Numbered from the stretch's first letter, positions 7,623 to 15,146 are shown. The stretch: 16,104 bases of DNA from Actinomycetota bacterium (GCA_005788205.1 SXYT01000107.1:1-16104); one strand, 5' to 3'. Notes: generated by a model from the sequence alone, not told the origin. Made by a program: numbers and translations.

Positions 7623-8630
7623 TCAGGACTGGTTTTCGCCGTCGAACAGTTCCGAGACGCTGGTCTCGTCGAACACCGCGGACAGCGCATCGGCGATGAT
7701 CTTGGCGACCGACAGCACCTCCACCTTCGGGAACTTCTTGTTCTCCGGCAGGGGCAGGGTGTTCGTCAGGACGACCCTGTTGATCGGGGAGTTCTGCAGG
7801 CGCTCGACCGCCGGGCCCGAGAGGACACCGTGAGTGGCCATCGCCCAGACCTCGTTGGCCCCGCGCTCCAGCAGCAGTTCGGCCGCGGACACGATGGTGC
7901 CGCCGGTGTCAATCATGTCGTCGGTGAGGATGCACAGGCGCCCCTCGACCTCGCCGATGACTTCCTTCGCCATGGCCACGTTCGTGGAGCCTTTCGGGCG
8001 GCGCTTGTTGATGAAGGCAACGTCGGCGTTCTTGTCCGCGAGGTGCTGGGCGAAACGTTCTGCCACCTTCACGCGGCCGGCATCGGGGGACACGATCACA
8101 AAGTCCGCCGGGGCGTGGTTGCGCACGTAGGTCTCGAGCACCGGCAGCGCGGTGAGGTGGTCCACCGGGCCGGAGAAGAAGCCCTGGATCTGCCCGCTGT
8201 GGAGATCGATCGACACCATGCGCTGCGCCCCGGCTGCCTTGAATAAGTCGGCGATGAGGCGGGCCGTGATCGGCTCGCGGCCCTCTGCCTTCCTGTCCTG
8301 GCGGGCGTAGCCGTAGAACGGGCACACCGCGGTGATGCGTTTGGCGCTCGCACGCGCCGCCGCGTCGATCATGATGAGCTGCTCCATGATGGAGTCGTTG
8401 ATACTGGCGGTGTCGGTGCCGTAGTGCGTCTGCATGATGAACACGTCGCCGCCGCGGATGCTGTCCGAGAAGCGGGGGCGCAGCTCGCCGTTCGCGAACT
8501 GGGCGATGTTCGCGTCACCCAGGTTGATGTTGAGATGCGCGGCGACTTCCTCGGCGAGGGAGGGGTGCGTGCGCCCGCTGAACAGGGAGAGCCGCTTGGT
8601 GGTGACTTTCTCCATCGTCCGCGGGTTCAT
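7623..8630 (-). CDS. prs: Ribose-phosphate pyrophosphokinase (PRPP synthetase)
   Basis: This enzyme makes PRPP from ribose 5-phosphate and ATP for nucleotide, His, Trp and NAD synthesis. The 335-residue class I protein shows FANGELRPRFSDSIRG at about 45-60, the ATP-binding CPFYGYARQDRK at about 103-114, the metal/ATP histidine H144 in IDLHSGQIQGFF, the flexible loop VSPDAGRVKVAERFA at about 180-194, and the PRPP-binding DDMIDTGGT at 237-245. The ATG at 8630 is chosen because TACACT ends 6 bases upstream. The ATG at 8615 (MEKVTTKRL) has no Shine-Dalgarno and would need an untranslated leader. The in-frame extension back to 8702 is unlike the family. glmU, often next to prs, is not here. Confidence 0.95.
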   Translation of the reverse strand: MNPRTMEKVTTKRLSLFSGRTHPSLAEEVAAHLNINLGDANIAQFANGELRPRFSDSIRGGDVFIMQTHYGTDTASINDSIMEQLIMIDAAARASAKRITAVCPFYGYARQDRKAEGREPITARLIADLFKAAGAQRMVSIDLHSGQIQGFFSGPVDHLTALPVLETYVRNHAPADFVIVSPDAGRVKVAERFAQHLADKNADVAFINKRRPKGSTNVAMAKEVIGEVEGRLCILTDDMIDTGGTIVSAAELLLERGANEVWAMATHGVLSGPAVERLQNSPINRVVLTNTLPLPENKKFPKVEVLSVAKIIADALSAVFDETSVSELFDGENQS

Positions 8631-8636
8631 GGGCCA

Positions 8637-8642
8637 AGTGTA
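8637..8642 (-). promoter_or_regulatory. Probable -10 hexamer TACACT for prs
   Basis: The minus strand reads TACACT, 6 bases (TGGCCC), then ATG at 8630. The sequence 17 bases upstream is GC-rich and has no clear -35. The spacing suggests a leaderless prs mRNA. Confidence 0.55.
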
Positions 8643-8712
8643 GAACGCGGGCACAGGCGGGGCTTCTTCCTGGAAACCGGGCGTGAAAGCCGCTGCCTGC
8701 ATGCTGTCGGGT

Positions 8713-8787
8713 TGGTTCCGGGAAGAGGACTCGAACCCCTATTAACTGGACCAAAACCAGCTGTCCTGCCGATTGAACGATCCCGGA
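8713..8787 (-). tRNA. tRNA-Gln, anticodon TTG, with encoded CCA
   Basis: The minus strand folds as a complete cloverleaf. The acceptor arm is TCCGGGA paired with TCCCGGA. The D stem is GTTC/GGAC. The anticodon stem is GCTGG/CCAGT with loop TTTTGGT, giving anticodon TTG, which reads CAA and by wobble CAG. The T arm is AGGGG-TTCGAGT-CCTCT. Position 73 is A, and the next three bases are CCA, so the 3' end is encoded (8713-8715); without it the gene ends at 8716. It lies between bS22 and prs and points toward prs. Confidence 0.95.
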
Positions 8788-8798
8788 AAGGTGAGGTA

Positions 8799-8804
8799 AC
8801 GGTA
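8799..8804 (-). promoter_or_regulatory. Possible -10 hexamer TACCGT for tRNA-Gln
   Basis: TACCGT ends 11 bases before the first base of the mature tRNA on the minus strand, in the 63-base gap shared with bS22. The expected -35 position is not a good match, so support is weak. Confidence 0.25.
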
Positions 8805-8834
8805 GCGGATTTTCCGTTTTCGGGGATGCGACGG

Positions 8835-8840
8835 TAGGTT
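8835..8840 (+). promoter_or_regulatory. Possible -10 hexamer TAGGTT for bS22
   Basis: TAGGTT ends 10 bases before the ATG at 8851, so the mRNA would have a leader of only a few bases. The nearby GGTAGG could alternatively be a poor, distant Shine-Dalgarno. Confidence 0.35.
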
Positions 8841-8841
8841 T

Positions 8842-8865
8842 GGTTCCCTCATGGGTTCCCTCATC
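8842..8865 (+). repeat. 12-base tandem repeat across the bS22 start codon
   Basis: Two adjacent 12-base units, GGTTCCCTCATG at 8842-8853 and GGTTCCCTCATC at 8854-8865, differ only at the last base. The first unit ends with the ATG start codon. The second encodes residues 2-5 (GSLI). Confidence 0.8.
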
Positions 8866-8943
8866 AAGAAGCGCCGCAAGCGCATGCGAAAGAAGAAGCA
8901 CAAGAAGATGCTCCGTCGCACGCGCCACCAGCGTCGCAAGTAA
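8851..8943 (+). CDS. Small basic ribosomal protein bS22 (AURKAIP1/COX24-like)
   Basis: This is a 30-residue protein, MGSLIKKRRKRMRKKKHKKM followed by LRRTRHQRRK, ending in TAA. The MGS-x-IKKRRKRM...KKKH-KK-LRRTRHQRRK pattern is that of the short AURKAIP1/COX24-domain protein found bound to the 30S subunit in mycobacteria and named bS22. It is about three residues shorter than the mycobacterial form as I remember it. About two thirds of residues are Lys or Arg, as expected for an rRNA-embedded peptide. It is the only plus-strand gene between metG and eno, is convergent with ispE and diverges from tRNA-Gln. No Shine-Dalgarno at normal spacing is visible. It is easily missed by gene finders because of its length. 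Confidence 0.93.
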   Translation: MGSLIKKRRKRMRKKKHKKMLRRTRHQRRK

Positions 8944-8972
8944 ACCGGGCCGCAGGACGCGGAATCAGCAGG

Positions 8973-8997
8973 CACGCGCCCCTGTCAAGGGCGCGTG
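8973..8997. terminator. Bidirectional terminator hairpin between bS22 and ispE
   Basis: Nine-base perfect arms (CACGCGCCC and GGGCGCGTG) flank a 7-base loop. On the plus strand it lies 29 bases after the bS22 stop and is followed by TTCGTCGTT, only weakly T-rich. On the minus strand the ispE TGA (8985-8987) is inside the loop, and the right arm encodes part of the last ispE codons. Confidence 0.65.
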
Positions 8998-9713
8998 TTC
9001 GTCGTTATCACGGCTGCTCCCGGCAGTGCCGAGGCGGCCCCCGAGTGGTCGCCCCGGAGGAACCATGTGGCACCGGACCCCGCCAGCACGGGCACCTGCC
9101 CCGTGGCGTGCCGGATCATGTCACGCCAGCGGGCAAGTTCGGGCTCCACTGCGAGCGCGGCGTCCGTGAGGTCGTTGCCCGAGTCATGGTGCGGCCCGCC
9201 CAGTTCGTCCCAGGCGCGGTAGACCGCGGGTGTCGGCACGTGGAGCGGCGGCACGAAGAGGGTCACGACCAGATCGCGCGGGGGCAGCGGCTCGATCACT
9301 TCGCCTGCACCGGTCACGCGGGCGCGCCCGCCCGTCATGCAGAACGGGATGTCGGCACCGAGCGCGGAGGCAGCCTGCAGGTCAGTGAAGCCGGCCCACA
9401 CGAGCACGGCCGCCGCGTCCGTCGACCCACCTCCGAGACCGCCACCGTTCGGGATGTTCTTCGTGATTCCCACCCGCGCAGTCCGGCCCGCGAGTGTGAG
9501 CGCACGCGTCACGAGGTTCGACCTGTCCGTGGGAACGCCCTCCGCGAACGGGCCGTCGATGCCGATCGTGGTCACTGGGGCCTCGTCGATCTCCACGGTG
9601 TCGGCGAGGGCGAGCGACACCATCTCTGCATCGATCAGGTGGTAGCCGTCCTCGCGCAAGCCCGTGATCCGCAGCGAGAGCGTGAGCTTCGCGTTGGCCC
9701 GGAGCGTGCTCAC
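8985..9713 (-). CDS. ispE: 4-diphosphocytidyl-2-C-methyl-D-erythritol kinase
   Basis: IspE phosphorylates CDP-methylerythritol in the MEP pathway to isoprenoid precursors. The 242-residue protein has the substrate-side NAKLTLSLRITGLREDGYH with K9, the GHMP-kinase ATP loop PNGGGLGGGS at 88-97, LGADIPFCMTGG with catalytic D121, and the C-terminal GSGATWF motif. It is clearly shorter than most homologues (about 280-310 residues), yet all core motifs are in order, so I read it as compact rather than truncated. The GTG at 9713 overlaps the rsmA TGA as GTGA, and a GGGAGG Shine-Dalgarno sits 7 bases upstream. The gene is the last of metG-tatD-DPBB-rsmA-ispE, and its stop lies in the terminator loop shared with bS22. 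Confidence 0.95.
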   Translation of the reverse strand: MSTLRANAKLTLSLRITGLREDGYHLIDAEMVSLALADTVEIDEAPVTTIGIDGPFAEGVPTDRSNLVTRALTLAGRTARVGITKNIPNGGGLGGGSTDAAAVLVWAGFTDLQAASALGADIPFCMTGGRARVTGAGEVIEPLPPRDLVVTLFVPPLHVPTPAVYRAWDELGGPHHDSGNDLTDAALAVEPELARWRDMIRHATGQVPVLAGSGATWFLRGDHSGAASALPGAAVITTNTRP

Positions 9714-10549
9714 CGCGCGGCCTCCCGTGCGTCAGCCACGATGTGCGCGAGGCGGAGCCAGTCGTGGACGGACAGCTCCTCGGCGCGGCGCGTGCCGTCG
9801 ATGCCCGCGGCCTCCAGTTGTTCCACCGTGGCCGTACCCGCCATCGCGCCGCGCAGCATCTTGCGCCGCTTGGCGAACCCGGCACGTACCAGCCCGAACA
9901 ACAGCCGCGGTTCGATGCCGGGGTCGAGTGGTGCAGCGTGCCGCTCGATGGCGACGAGCGCGGAGTCCACATTCGGCTTCGGCAGGAAAACGGTGGGCGG
10001 AACGATCCCGGCGACCCGCGCGGTCCCGTGGAATGCGACCTTCACACTGACCGCGCCGTACGCGTCGTCACCTGGACCGGCAGCGAGACGCTCGCCGACC
10101 TCTTTCTGCACCATCACGAACAACCTGCGCACGGCAGGCACCTTGTCCAGCACGTCCGCCACGAGCGGCGTCGCCACGTTGTAGGGCAGGTTGGCCACGA
10201 GCGACCAGTCGGTGACGTGGCCGAGGAGCCCCGTCCAGTCGAGATCCATCGCGTCGCCCTGCACCACCGTGACGTTCTCGAGATGACCCACGTTCTCCCG
10301 CAGCAACGGCAGGAGAGCGTCGTCGATCTCCACCGCTGTCACCTGCGCCCCCGACTCCGCGAGGGCGAGCGTCAGCGACCCGAGGCCCGCACCGATCTCC
10401 AGAACGTGACTTGCGGGGCCGACGCCGGCGAGCCGGGCGATGCGGCGCACCGTGTTCGGGTCGACCACGAAGTTCTGCCCGAGCGCCCGCTTGGCCCGCA
10501 GGCCCGCACCGTCGAGCTGCCCGGAGGCCTCTGCCCGGGAGAGCGTCAC
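9710..10549 (-). CDS. rsmA: 16S rRNA (A1518/A1519) N6,N6-dimethyltransferase
   Basis: RsmA (KsgA) dimethylates two adjacent adenines near the 3' end of 16S rRNA during 30S maturation. The 279-residue protein shows the family N-terminus LRAKRALGQNFVVDPNTVRR at about 17-36, SAM-binding EIGAGLGSLT at 51-60, acidic VEID near 73-76, GDAMDLD near 98-104, and the adenine-methylase motif NLPYN at 120-124. C-terminal FLPKPNVDSALV and RAGFAKRRKMLR follow. The GTG at 10549 is the only good start. It lacks a Shine-Dalgarno and lacks the TANNNT motif seen at most other genes here. The 22-base gap to the upstream gene is bridged by a 10-codon mini-ORF that ends on this start, so coupling is possible. Its stop overlaps the ispE start. 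Confidence 0.96.
   Translation of the reverse strand: MTLSRAEASGQLDGAGLRAKRALGQNFVVDPNTVRRIARLAGVGPASHVLEIGAGLGSLTLALAESGAQVTAVEIDDALLPLLRENVGHLENVTVVQGDAMDLDWTGLLGHVTDWSLVANLPYNVATPLVADVLDKVPAVRRLFVMVQKEVGERLAAGPGDDAYGAVSVKVAFHGTARVAGIVPPTVFLPKPNVDSALVAIERHAAPLDPGIEPRLLFGLVRAGFAKRRKMLRGAMAGTATVEQLEAAGIDGTRRAEELSVHDWLRLAHIVADAREAAR
9721..9726 (-). promoter_or_regulatory. Shine-Dalgarno GGGAGG of ispE, inside the end of rsmA
   Basis: GGGAGG lies 7 bases before the GTG at 9713 and encodes part of the last rsmA codons. It is the clearest Shine-Dalgarno in the window, at a gene that overlaps its upstream neighbour and has no TANNNT motif. Confidence 0.6.
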
Positions 10550-10578
10550 CGTGCCACCGCGGCGCCCGTGTTCACCAT
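10546..10578 (-). other. 10-codon mini-ORF linking the DPBB gene stop to the rsmA start
   Basis: ATG at 10578 sits in ATGGTGA, so it overlaps the TGA of the upstream gene. It encodes MVNTGAAVAR and ends in TGA at 10546-10548, which overlaps the rsmA GTG as GTGA. The geometry suits a stop-restart relay for ribosomes, but there is no direct evidence of translation and it may be chance. Confidence 0.3.
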
Positions 10579-11078
10579 GTGAGCTCGACGGTCAGTGGGG
10601 CATCGACCAGTTCCGAGAGCTCCAGGAAGACGCTCGTGTTGAGGATGATGTCGAACGACGGCGGGACGTACCCGAGGTTCAGGTTGGTGCACTCGATCTT
10701 GCGGCCGTTGTTCAGGTTGCGCACGGTGATGACCGCACCGAGAGGGATCTTCGCCGTCATGCACGCGCGCCCTGTGCCGAGGGGAAACTGGCGGTAGCTC
10801 GCGACGCCGCGCAGCAGCTTGCCGTCGTTGTCCGCCGGGTAGGCGACCTGGCCCTGGCCGTTCGGGTCGTTGCTGACGGGGCCATCAACGTTGGCCGGTG
10901 CGTCGCGGGCGGTGTCCGTGAGGAGGCCGACGTCGTAGGTGGTGGTCGTGGCGACGGCGAGCGTCGACACGGTGGAGCCAGCAGGAGTGCCGCCGGCCAT
11001 GAAGGCGAGCGGCAGCACCACGGCCGTGGCCACGGCGATGACCGTCATGCGGTTCCTGTCAATTCTCGACAACTGCAT
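10572..11078 (-). CDS. Small exported protein with RlpA/3D-like double-psi beta-barrel fold
   Basis: The protein has 168 residues. Residues about 12-29 form a hydrophobic signal or anchor after a basic start (MQLSRIDRNR). A flexible Thr/Ala/Asp-rich stretch follows to about residue 75. The C-terminal part (about 88-168) resembles the double-psi beta barrel of RlpA/3D-domain proteins: VASYRQFPLGTGRACMTAKI, PLGAVITVRNLNNGRKIEC, then FDIILNTSVFLELSEL and a closing VELTW. C106 and C130 could form a disulfide. The aspartate-bearing DRGP-type loop typical of RlpA is replaced by TNLNLGYVPPSFD, so lytic activity is doubtful. It occupies the tatD-rsmA position that mycobacteria use for rpfB, which suggests a cell-wall role. 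The ATG at 11078 is 3 bases after tatD and 8 bases after TACAGT. The fold assignment is from pattern memory only. Confidence 0.65.
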   Translation of the reverse strand: MQLSRIDRNRMTVIAVATAVVLPLAFMAGGTPAGSTVSTLAVATTTTYDVGLLTDTARDAPANVDGPVSNDPNGQGQVAYPADNDGKLLRGVASYRQFPLGTGRACMTAKIPLGAVITVRNLNNGRKIECTNLNLGYVPPSFDIILNTSVFLELSELVDAPLTVELTW

Positions 11079-11081
11079 CGT

Positions 11082-11854
<773 letters not shown>

Positions 11855-11858
<4 letters not shown>

Positions 11859-13363
11859 GCGACGGTGCGCCGCGGGAACAACGGGTCGCCCTTCTCCACG
11901 GGCAGGCCCGCGGGGTAGCCGCCCCACGCGACGTCCTTCGGGATGCGCATGTCGGCCACGTTGCCGGGCATGCCGATGCGCCGCCAGATCTCCTGCGCGG
12001 TGGAGGGCACGGCGGCATGGCAGAGGATCGTGACGATGCGCAGTGCCTCGAGCGCGTCGCCCATGACGGCGTCCACGGCCGGGCCGGGCTCTGCCTTCCA
12101 CGGCTCGTTCGTCTCCAGGTGGGCGTTCGTGGCGCGGATGAGCCCCCAGGTCGCCTCGAGCGCGCGGCTCGGCTGCACTACCTCCCACTGGGCGATGGTC
12201 TCTGCGACCGCGCCGCGCGCGTGCACGGCCAACGGGCTGTCCGGCGCCGGCGCCGTGCCGAGCCCGCCGCACTTCTTGCCCACGACGGTCGCCACGCGGG
12301 CGGCCAGGTTGCCGAGGTTGTTCGCGAGGTCGCTGTTGTAGCGGCCGATGAGGCCCTCGTAGGTGAAGTCGCCGTCGCTGCCGTAGACCGTGTCGGACAG
12401 CACGTAGTAGCGGAAGCCGTCCACGCCGATCTCGTCGATCAGGGCGAGAGGGTTCACCACGTTGCCGGTGGTCTTCGACATCTTCTCGCCGCCGACGAGC
12501 AGCCAGCCGCCCACGGCCCAGCCGGAGGGGGGCTCGATGCCCGCGGACATGAGCATTGCGGGCCAGTAGATGTTGTGGAAGCGGACGATGTCCTTGCCGA
12601 TCACATGGTGATTCACCGGCCACCACTCGCGGAACTTCTCGTCGTCCGTGCCGTAGCCGATCGCCGTGATGTAGTTGGCGAGCGCGTCGAACCACACGTA
12701 CGCCACGTGCGAGGGGTCGAAGGGGAGCGGGATGCCCCACGTGAGGGTGCGCCGGCTGACGGAGAAGTCCTGCAGACCCTGCTTGATGAACCCGACGACC
12801 TCGTTCACGCGGTGCTCGGGCACCACGGCCCCGGGATGGGACGAGTACCAGTCGAGGAGGCGCTGCTCGAAGCGCGACAAGCGGAAGAAGTAGTTCTCCT
12901 CCTCCACGTGCTCCACGGGCTTCTTGTGGATCGGGCAGTTGCCGGCCTCGAGGTCGTCCTCCACGTAGTAGGCCTCGCACGCCACGCAGTAGAGGCCGCT
13001 GTACTTGTCGAGCTCGATGTCACCGGCGTCGTAGCAGGCCTGCAGGAGCTTCTGCACCCCCACGCGGTGGCGCTCCTCGGTGGTGCGGATGAAGTCGTCG
13101 TTCGAGATGTTGAGCCGCTCCCACGCCTGGCTGAAGAGCGGCGCGATGCTGTCGGCGAACTCCTTGGGGCTGGTGCCCGCGGCGTCGGCCGCCTGCTGGA
13201 TCTTCAGTCCGTGCTCATCGGTGCCCGTGAGGAAGTACACGTCGTCACCGAGCATGCGGTGCCACCGTGCGAGCGCGTCGCTGACGATCGTGGTGTACGC
13301 GTGGCCGAGGTGCGGCTTCGCGTTCACGTAGTAGATCGGGGTGGTGAGATAGTACTTGCCCAC
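11855..13363 (-). CDS. metG: Methionyl-tRNA synthetase
   Basis: MetG charges tRNA-Met, including the initiator. At 502 residues it is the short monomer-like form without the C-terminal tRNA-binding extension. The class I signatures are present: PHLGH at 17-21 (HIGH box) and EKMSKTTGN near 293-301 (KMSKS box). A zinc-knuckle insertion has C126, C129, C143 and H146, and TGTDEHGLKI lies at 46-55. The GTG at 13363 gives the standard MGKYYLTTPIYYVNAKPHLGH start and follows TAGCCT by 6 bases. It heads the metG-tatD-DPBB-rsmA-ispE group and diverges from the thioesterase gene across 88 bases. Its stop overlaps the tatD start. Confidence 0.97.
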
Positions 13364-13369
13364 CCCGAC

Positions 13370-13375
13370 AGGCTA
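13370..13375 (-). promoter_or_regulatory. Probable -10 hexamer TAGCCT for metG
   Basis: The minus strand reads TAGCCT, 6 bases (GTCGGG), then GTG at 13363. It is in the 88-base divergent gap. No -35 match was seen. Confidence 0.55.
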
Positions 13376-13438
13376 CGGCGCGCGTTCATCGGGGGCGCGG
13401 TGGGTTTCGTCGGCTCGTCCCCGCAACGGCCCCGCACC

Positions 13439-13444
13439 TACTCT
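13439..13444 (+). promoter_or_regulatory. Probable -10 hexamer TACTCT for the thioesterase gene
   Basis: The plus strand reads TACTCT, 7 bases (CGGAAGG), then ATG at 13452. GGAAGG touches the ATG, too close to act as a normal Shine-Dalgarno, which favours a leaderless start. Confidence 0.5.
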
Positions 13445-13451
13445 CGGAAGG

Positions 13452-14264
13452 ATGCCCTTCGAGTTCGACGAAGCCACCTCCCTGGCTGCACTGGGCGACG
13501 GTGCGTACGCCACGCCGATCCACGACCGGTGGGACATCAACGGCAACGCGAACGGCGGCTACCTGCTCGCCATCGTCGCCAACGCCATGCGGGCCGAGAG
13601 CGGGCGCGCGCACCCCGTCTCGGTGACGATGCACTACCTCTCGCCGGGCCCGGCCGGCGACGGCATGACAACCACGAAGGTGATGAAGTCGGGCAAGCGG
13701 TTCGTCACCGTGTCCGGCACGCTCGCGCAGGGAGGCCGCGACATCGCGACGGCTCTCGGCGTGTTCGGCGACATCGACTCCAGCATCGGACCGCAAAGCG
13801 TGACCGTTGACCGCATCGACATCCCCCCGTTCGAGGAGTGCCCGCCGCGCGCCGCCCCGCCGGTCCCCGAGGGGGCACCACCGATGGGGCTGGGTTCGCG
13901 GCTAGACATGCGCATCCACCCGGACGACACCGGCTTCGCGCGCGGCGAGCCCACGGGTGAGGCACTGTGCCGGGGCTACTTCTCTTTCAGGGACGGCCGC
14001 CCGGTCGACACCCTCTCGCTCCTGCTCGCGGCCGATGCGTTCCCGCCGGTGATGTTCAACCGGTTCGGGATGTTCGGGTGGGTGCCCACCGTGGAGTTCA
14101 CCGTGCACGTGCGCGGCGTCCCCGCACCGGGACCGATCGCGTGCGCATTCTCGAGCCGCGTCATCCAGGGTGGGATGTGGGAGGAAGACGGCGAGATGTG
14201 GGACAGCGAGGGTCAGGTCGTGGCACTCAGCCGCCAGCTCGCACTCGCCCCCAAAGTCTCCTGA
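13452..14264 (+). CDS. TesB-like double-hotdog acyl-CoA thioesterase
   Basis: This 270-residue protein appears to hydrolyse acyl-CoA thioesters. The N-terminal hotdog has RWDINGNANGGYLLAIVANAM at about 26-46, the thioesterase helix region, then VSVTMHYLSPGPAGD and GKRFVTVSGTLAQGGRDIATALGVFGD. The C-terminal hotdog contains PPVMFNRFGMFGWVPTVEFTVHVRG and SRVIQGGMWEEDGEMWDSEGQVVALSRQLA, as in actinobacterial TesB-like proteins. The substrate is unknown. The ATG at 13452 gives a normal N-terminus (MPFEFDEATSL) and follows a TANNNT hexamer by 7 bases. The frame is open back to 13356, but that part overlaps the metG promoter. It is convergent with rsmI with 12 bases between stop codons. Product confidence is at family level. 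Confidence 0.85.
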   Translation: MPFEFDEATSLAALGDGAYATPIHDRWDINGNANGGYLLAIVANAMRAESGRAHPVSVTMHYLSPGPAGDGMTTTKVMKSGKRFVTVSGTLAQGGRDIATALGVFGDIDSSIGPQSVTVDRIDIPPFEECPPRAAPPVPEGAPPMGLGSRLDMRIHPDDTGFARGEPTGEALCRGYFSFRDGRPVDTLSLLLAADAFPPVMFNRFGMFGWVPTVEFTVHVRGVPAPGPIACAFSSRVIQGGMWEEDGEMWDSEGQVVALSRQLALAPKVS

Positions 14265-14285
14265 CGGCGAGGGTCGTCAGAGACT
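14255..14285. terminator. Bidirectional terminator hairpin containing both stop codons
   Basis: AGTCTCCTGACG pairs with CGTCAGAGACT through 11 base pairs with one bulged C, around an 8-base loop. The TGA of the plus-strand thioesterase gene (14262-14264) is in the left arm. The TGA of minus-strand rsmI (14277-14279) is in the right arm. No T-run follows on either strand. Confidence 0.55.
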
Positions 14286-15146
14286 CACCGACATCGCGTA
14301 GACGCGCTTGCGCGGCACGCCGAGCGCGGTCGTGACCTCGTCCACTGCGTCACGCTTCGAGATGCCGACAGCCATGCGGGAGCGCAACTCCGCGGCGATC
14401 TCTTCGTCCGTGGTGCCGTCCGCGCCGGCGGGTGCCGGCTCGACCACGATCGCGTACTCGCCGCGCGGTTCCGCCGAGTTCACGAAGATCACGGCCTCCG
14501 CGAGCGTGCCGCGCCATACCGTCTCGTGCATCTTTGTGAGCTCGCGCGCGATGGCCACGCGCCGCTCGTCGCCGCACGCTTCCCGCAGGTCCTCGACGGT
14601 CCGCACCAGGCGGTGCGGCGCCTCGTAGATCACCGTGGTGCGGCGCTCGTGCGCGACCCCGGTGACGGCGTTGCGCCGTTCTGCGCCTCCGCGCGGCAGG
14701 AACCCGTCGAACGCGATGCGCTGCGTCGGCAGACCGCTGACCGTCGCGGCCATCACGAAGGCGGCCGGTCCCGGCACCGCGTGCACGGGGTGCCCCGCAT
14801 CCACCGCGGCACGCACGAGCCGCTCGCCCGGGTCGCTGACCCCTGGGGACCCGGCGTCAGTGATGACGGCGACCACGGCCCCGGAGGCGAGTGCCTCGAG
14901 CATCACCGCGGCGGCATCGTGCTCCGTGTGGTCGTTCGCCACGACGAGCCGCGCGCCGGAGACGCCGAGGCGCTTCAGCAGCGAGCCGCTGTGGCGCGTG
15001 TCCTCGCACAGGATCATCGACGCCGTGCGCAGCACGTGGCCGGCGCGCGGGGCAATGTCCTCCAGGTTGCCGATGGGTGTCGCCACCAGCCAGAGGCCCG
15101 GGTGCACCGTGGAGACGGCGCCTTTGTCGCCGGTGTGGCTGCTCAT
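14277..15146 (-). CDS. rsmI: 16S rRNA (cytidine1402-2'-O)-methyltransferase
   Basis: RsmI methylates the ribose of C1402 in the decoding centre of 16S rRNA using SAM. The 289-residue protein has VATPIGNLEDIAPRA at 21-35, ILCEDTRHSGSLLKRLG at about 45-61, the SAM-site TDAGSPGVSDPG at 96-107, VPGPAAFVMAATVSGLPTQRIAFDGFLP, and the later YEAPHRLVRTVEDL and AIARELTKMHETVWRG. The C-terminal KRDAVDEVTTALGVPRKRVYAM helix-turn-helix-like tail is typical. The ATG at 15146 overlaps the DUF192 gene's TGA as ATGA. The family domain starts about 15 residues later, so a shorter start is possible, though the overlap supports this one. Confidence 0.96.
   Translation of the reverse strand: MSSHTGDKGAVSTVHPGLWLVATPIGNLEDIAPRAGHVLRTASMILCEDTRHSGSLLKRLGVSGARLVVANDHTEHDAAAVMLEALASGAVVAVITDAGSPGVSDPGERLVRAAVDAGHPVHAVPGPAAFVMAATVSGLPTQRIAFDGFLPRGGAERRNAVTGVAHERRTTVIYEAPHRLVRTVEDLREACGDERRVAIARELTKMHETVWRGTLAEAVIFVNSAEPRGEYAIVVEPAPAGADGTTDEEIAAELRSRMAVGISKRDAVDEVTTALGVPRKRVYAMSVSL

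Noticed and set aside
8631..8702. Upstream start for prs at 8702
   Set aside because: The added residues are unlike PRPP synthetases and would translate through the promoter-like TACACT.
7623..8712. Missing glmU beside prs as a sign of gene loss
   Set aside because: glmU-prs pairing is common but not universal, and glmU could be elsewhere in the genome. The window cannot decide.
8806..8816. CGGA-TTT-TCCG inverted repeat between tRNA-Gln and bS22
   Set aside because: A four-base stem is expected by chance. No second copy or regulator context supports it.
12017..13810. Plus-strand open frame of 597 codons opposite metG and over the thioesterase start
   Set aside because: It is antisense to a complete metG and out of frame with the thioesterase, with no domain signature. 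It is a GC-rich artefact.
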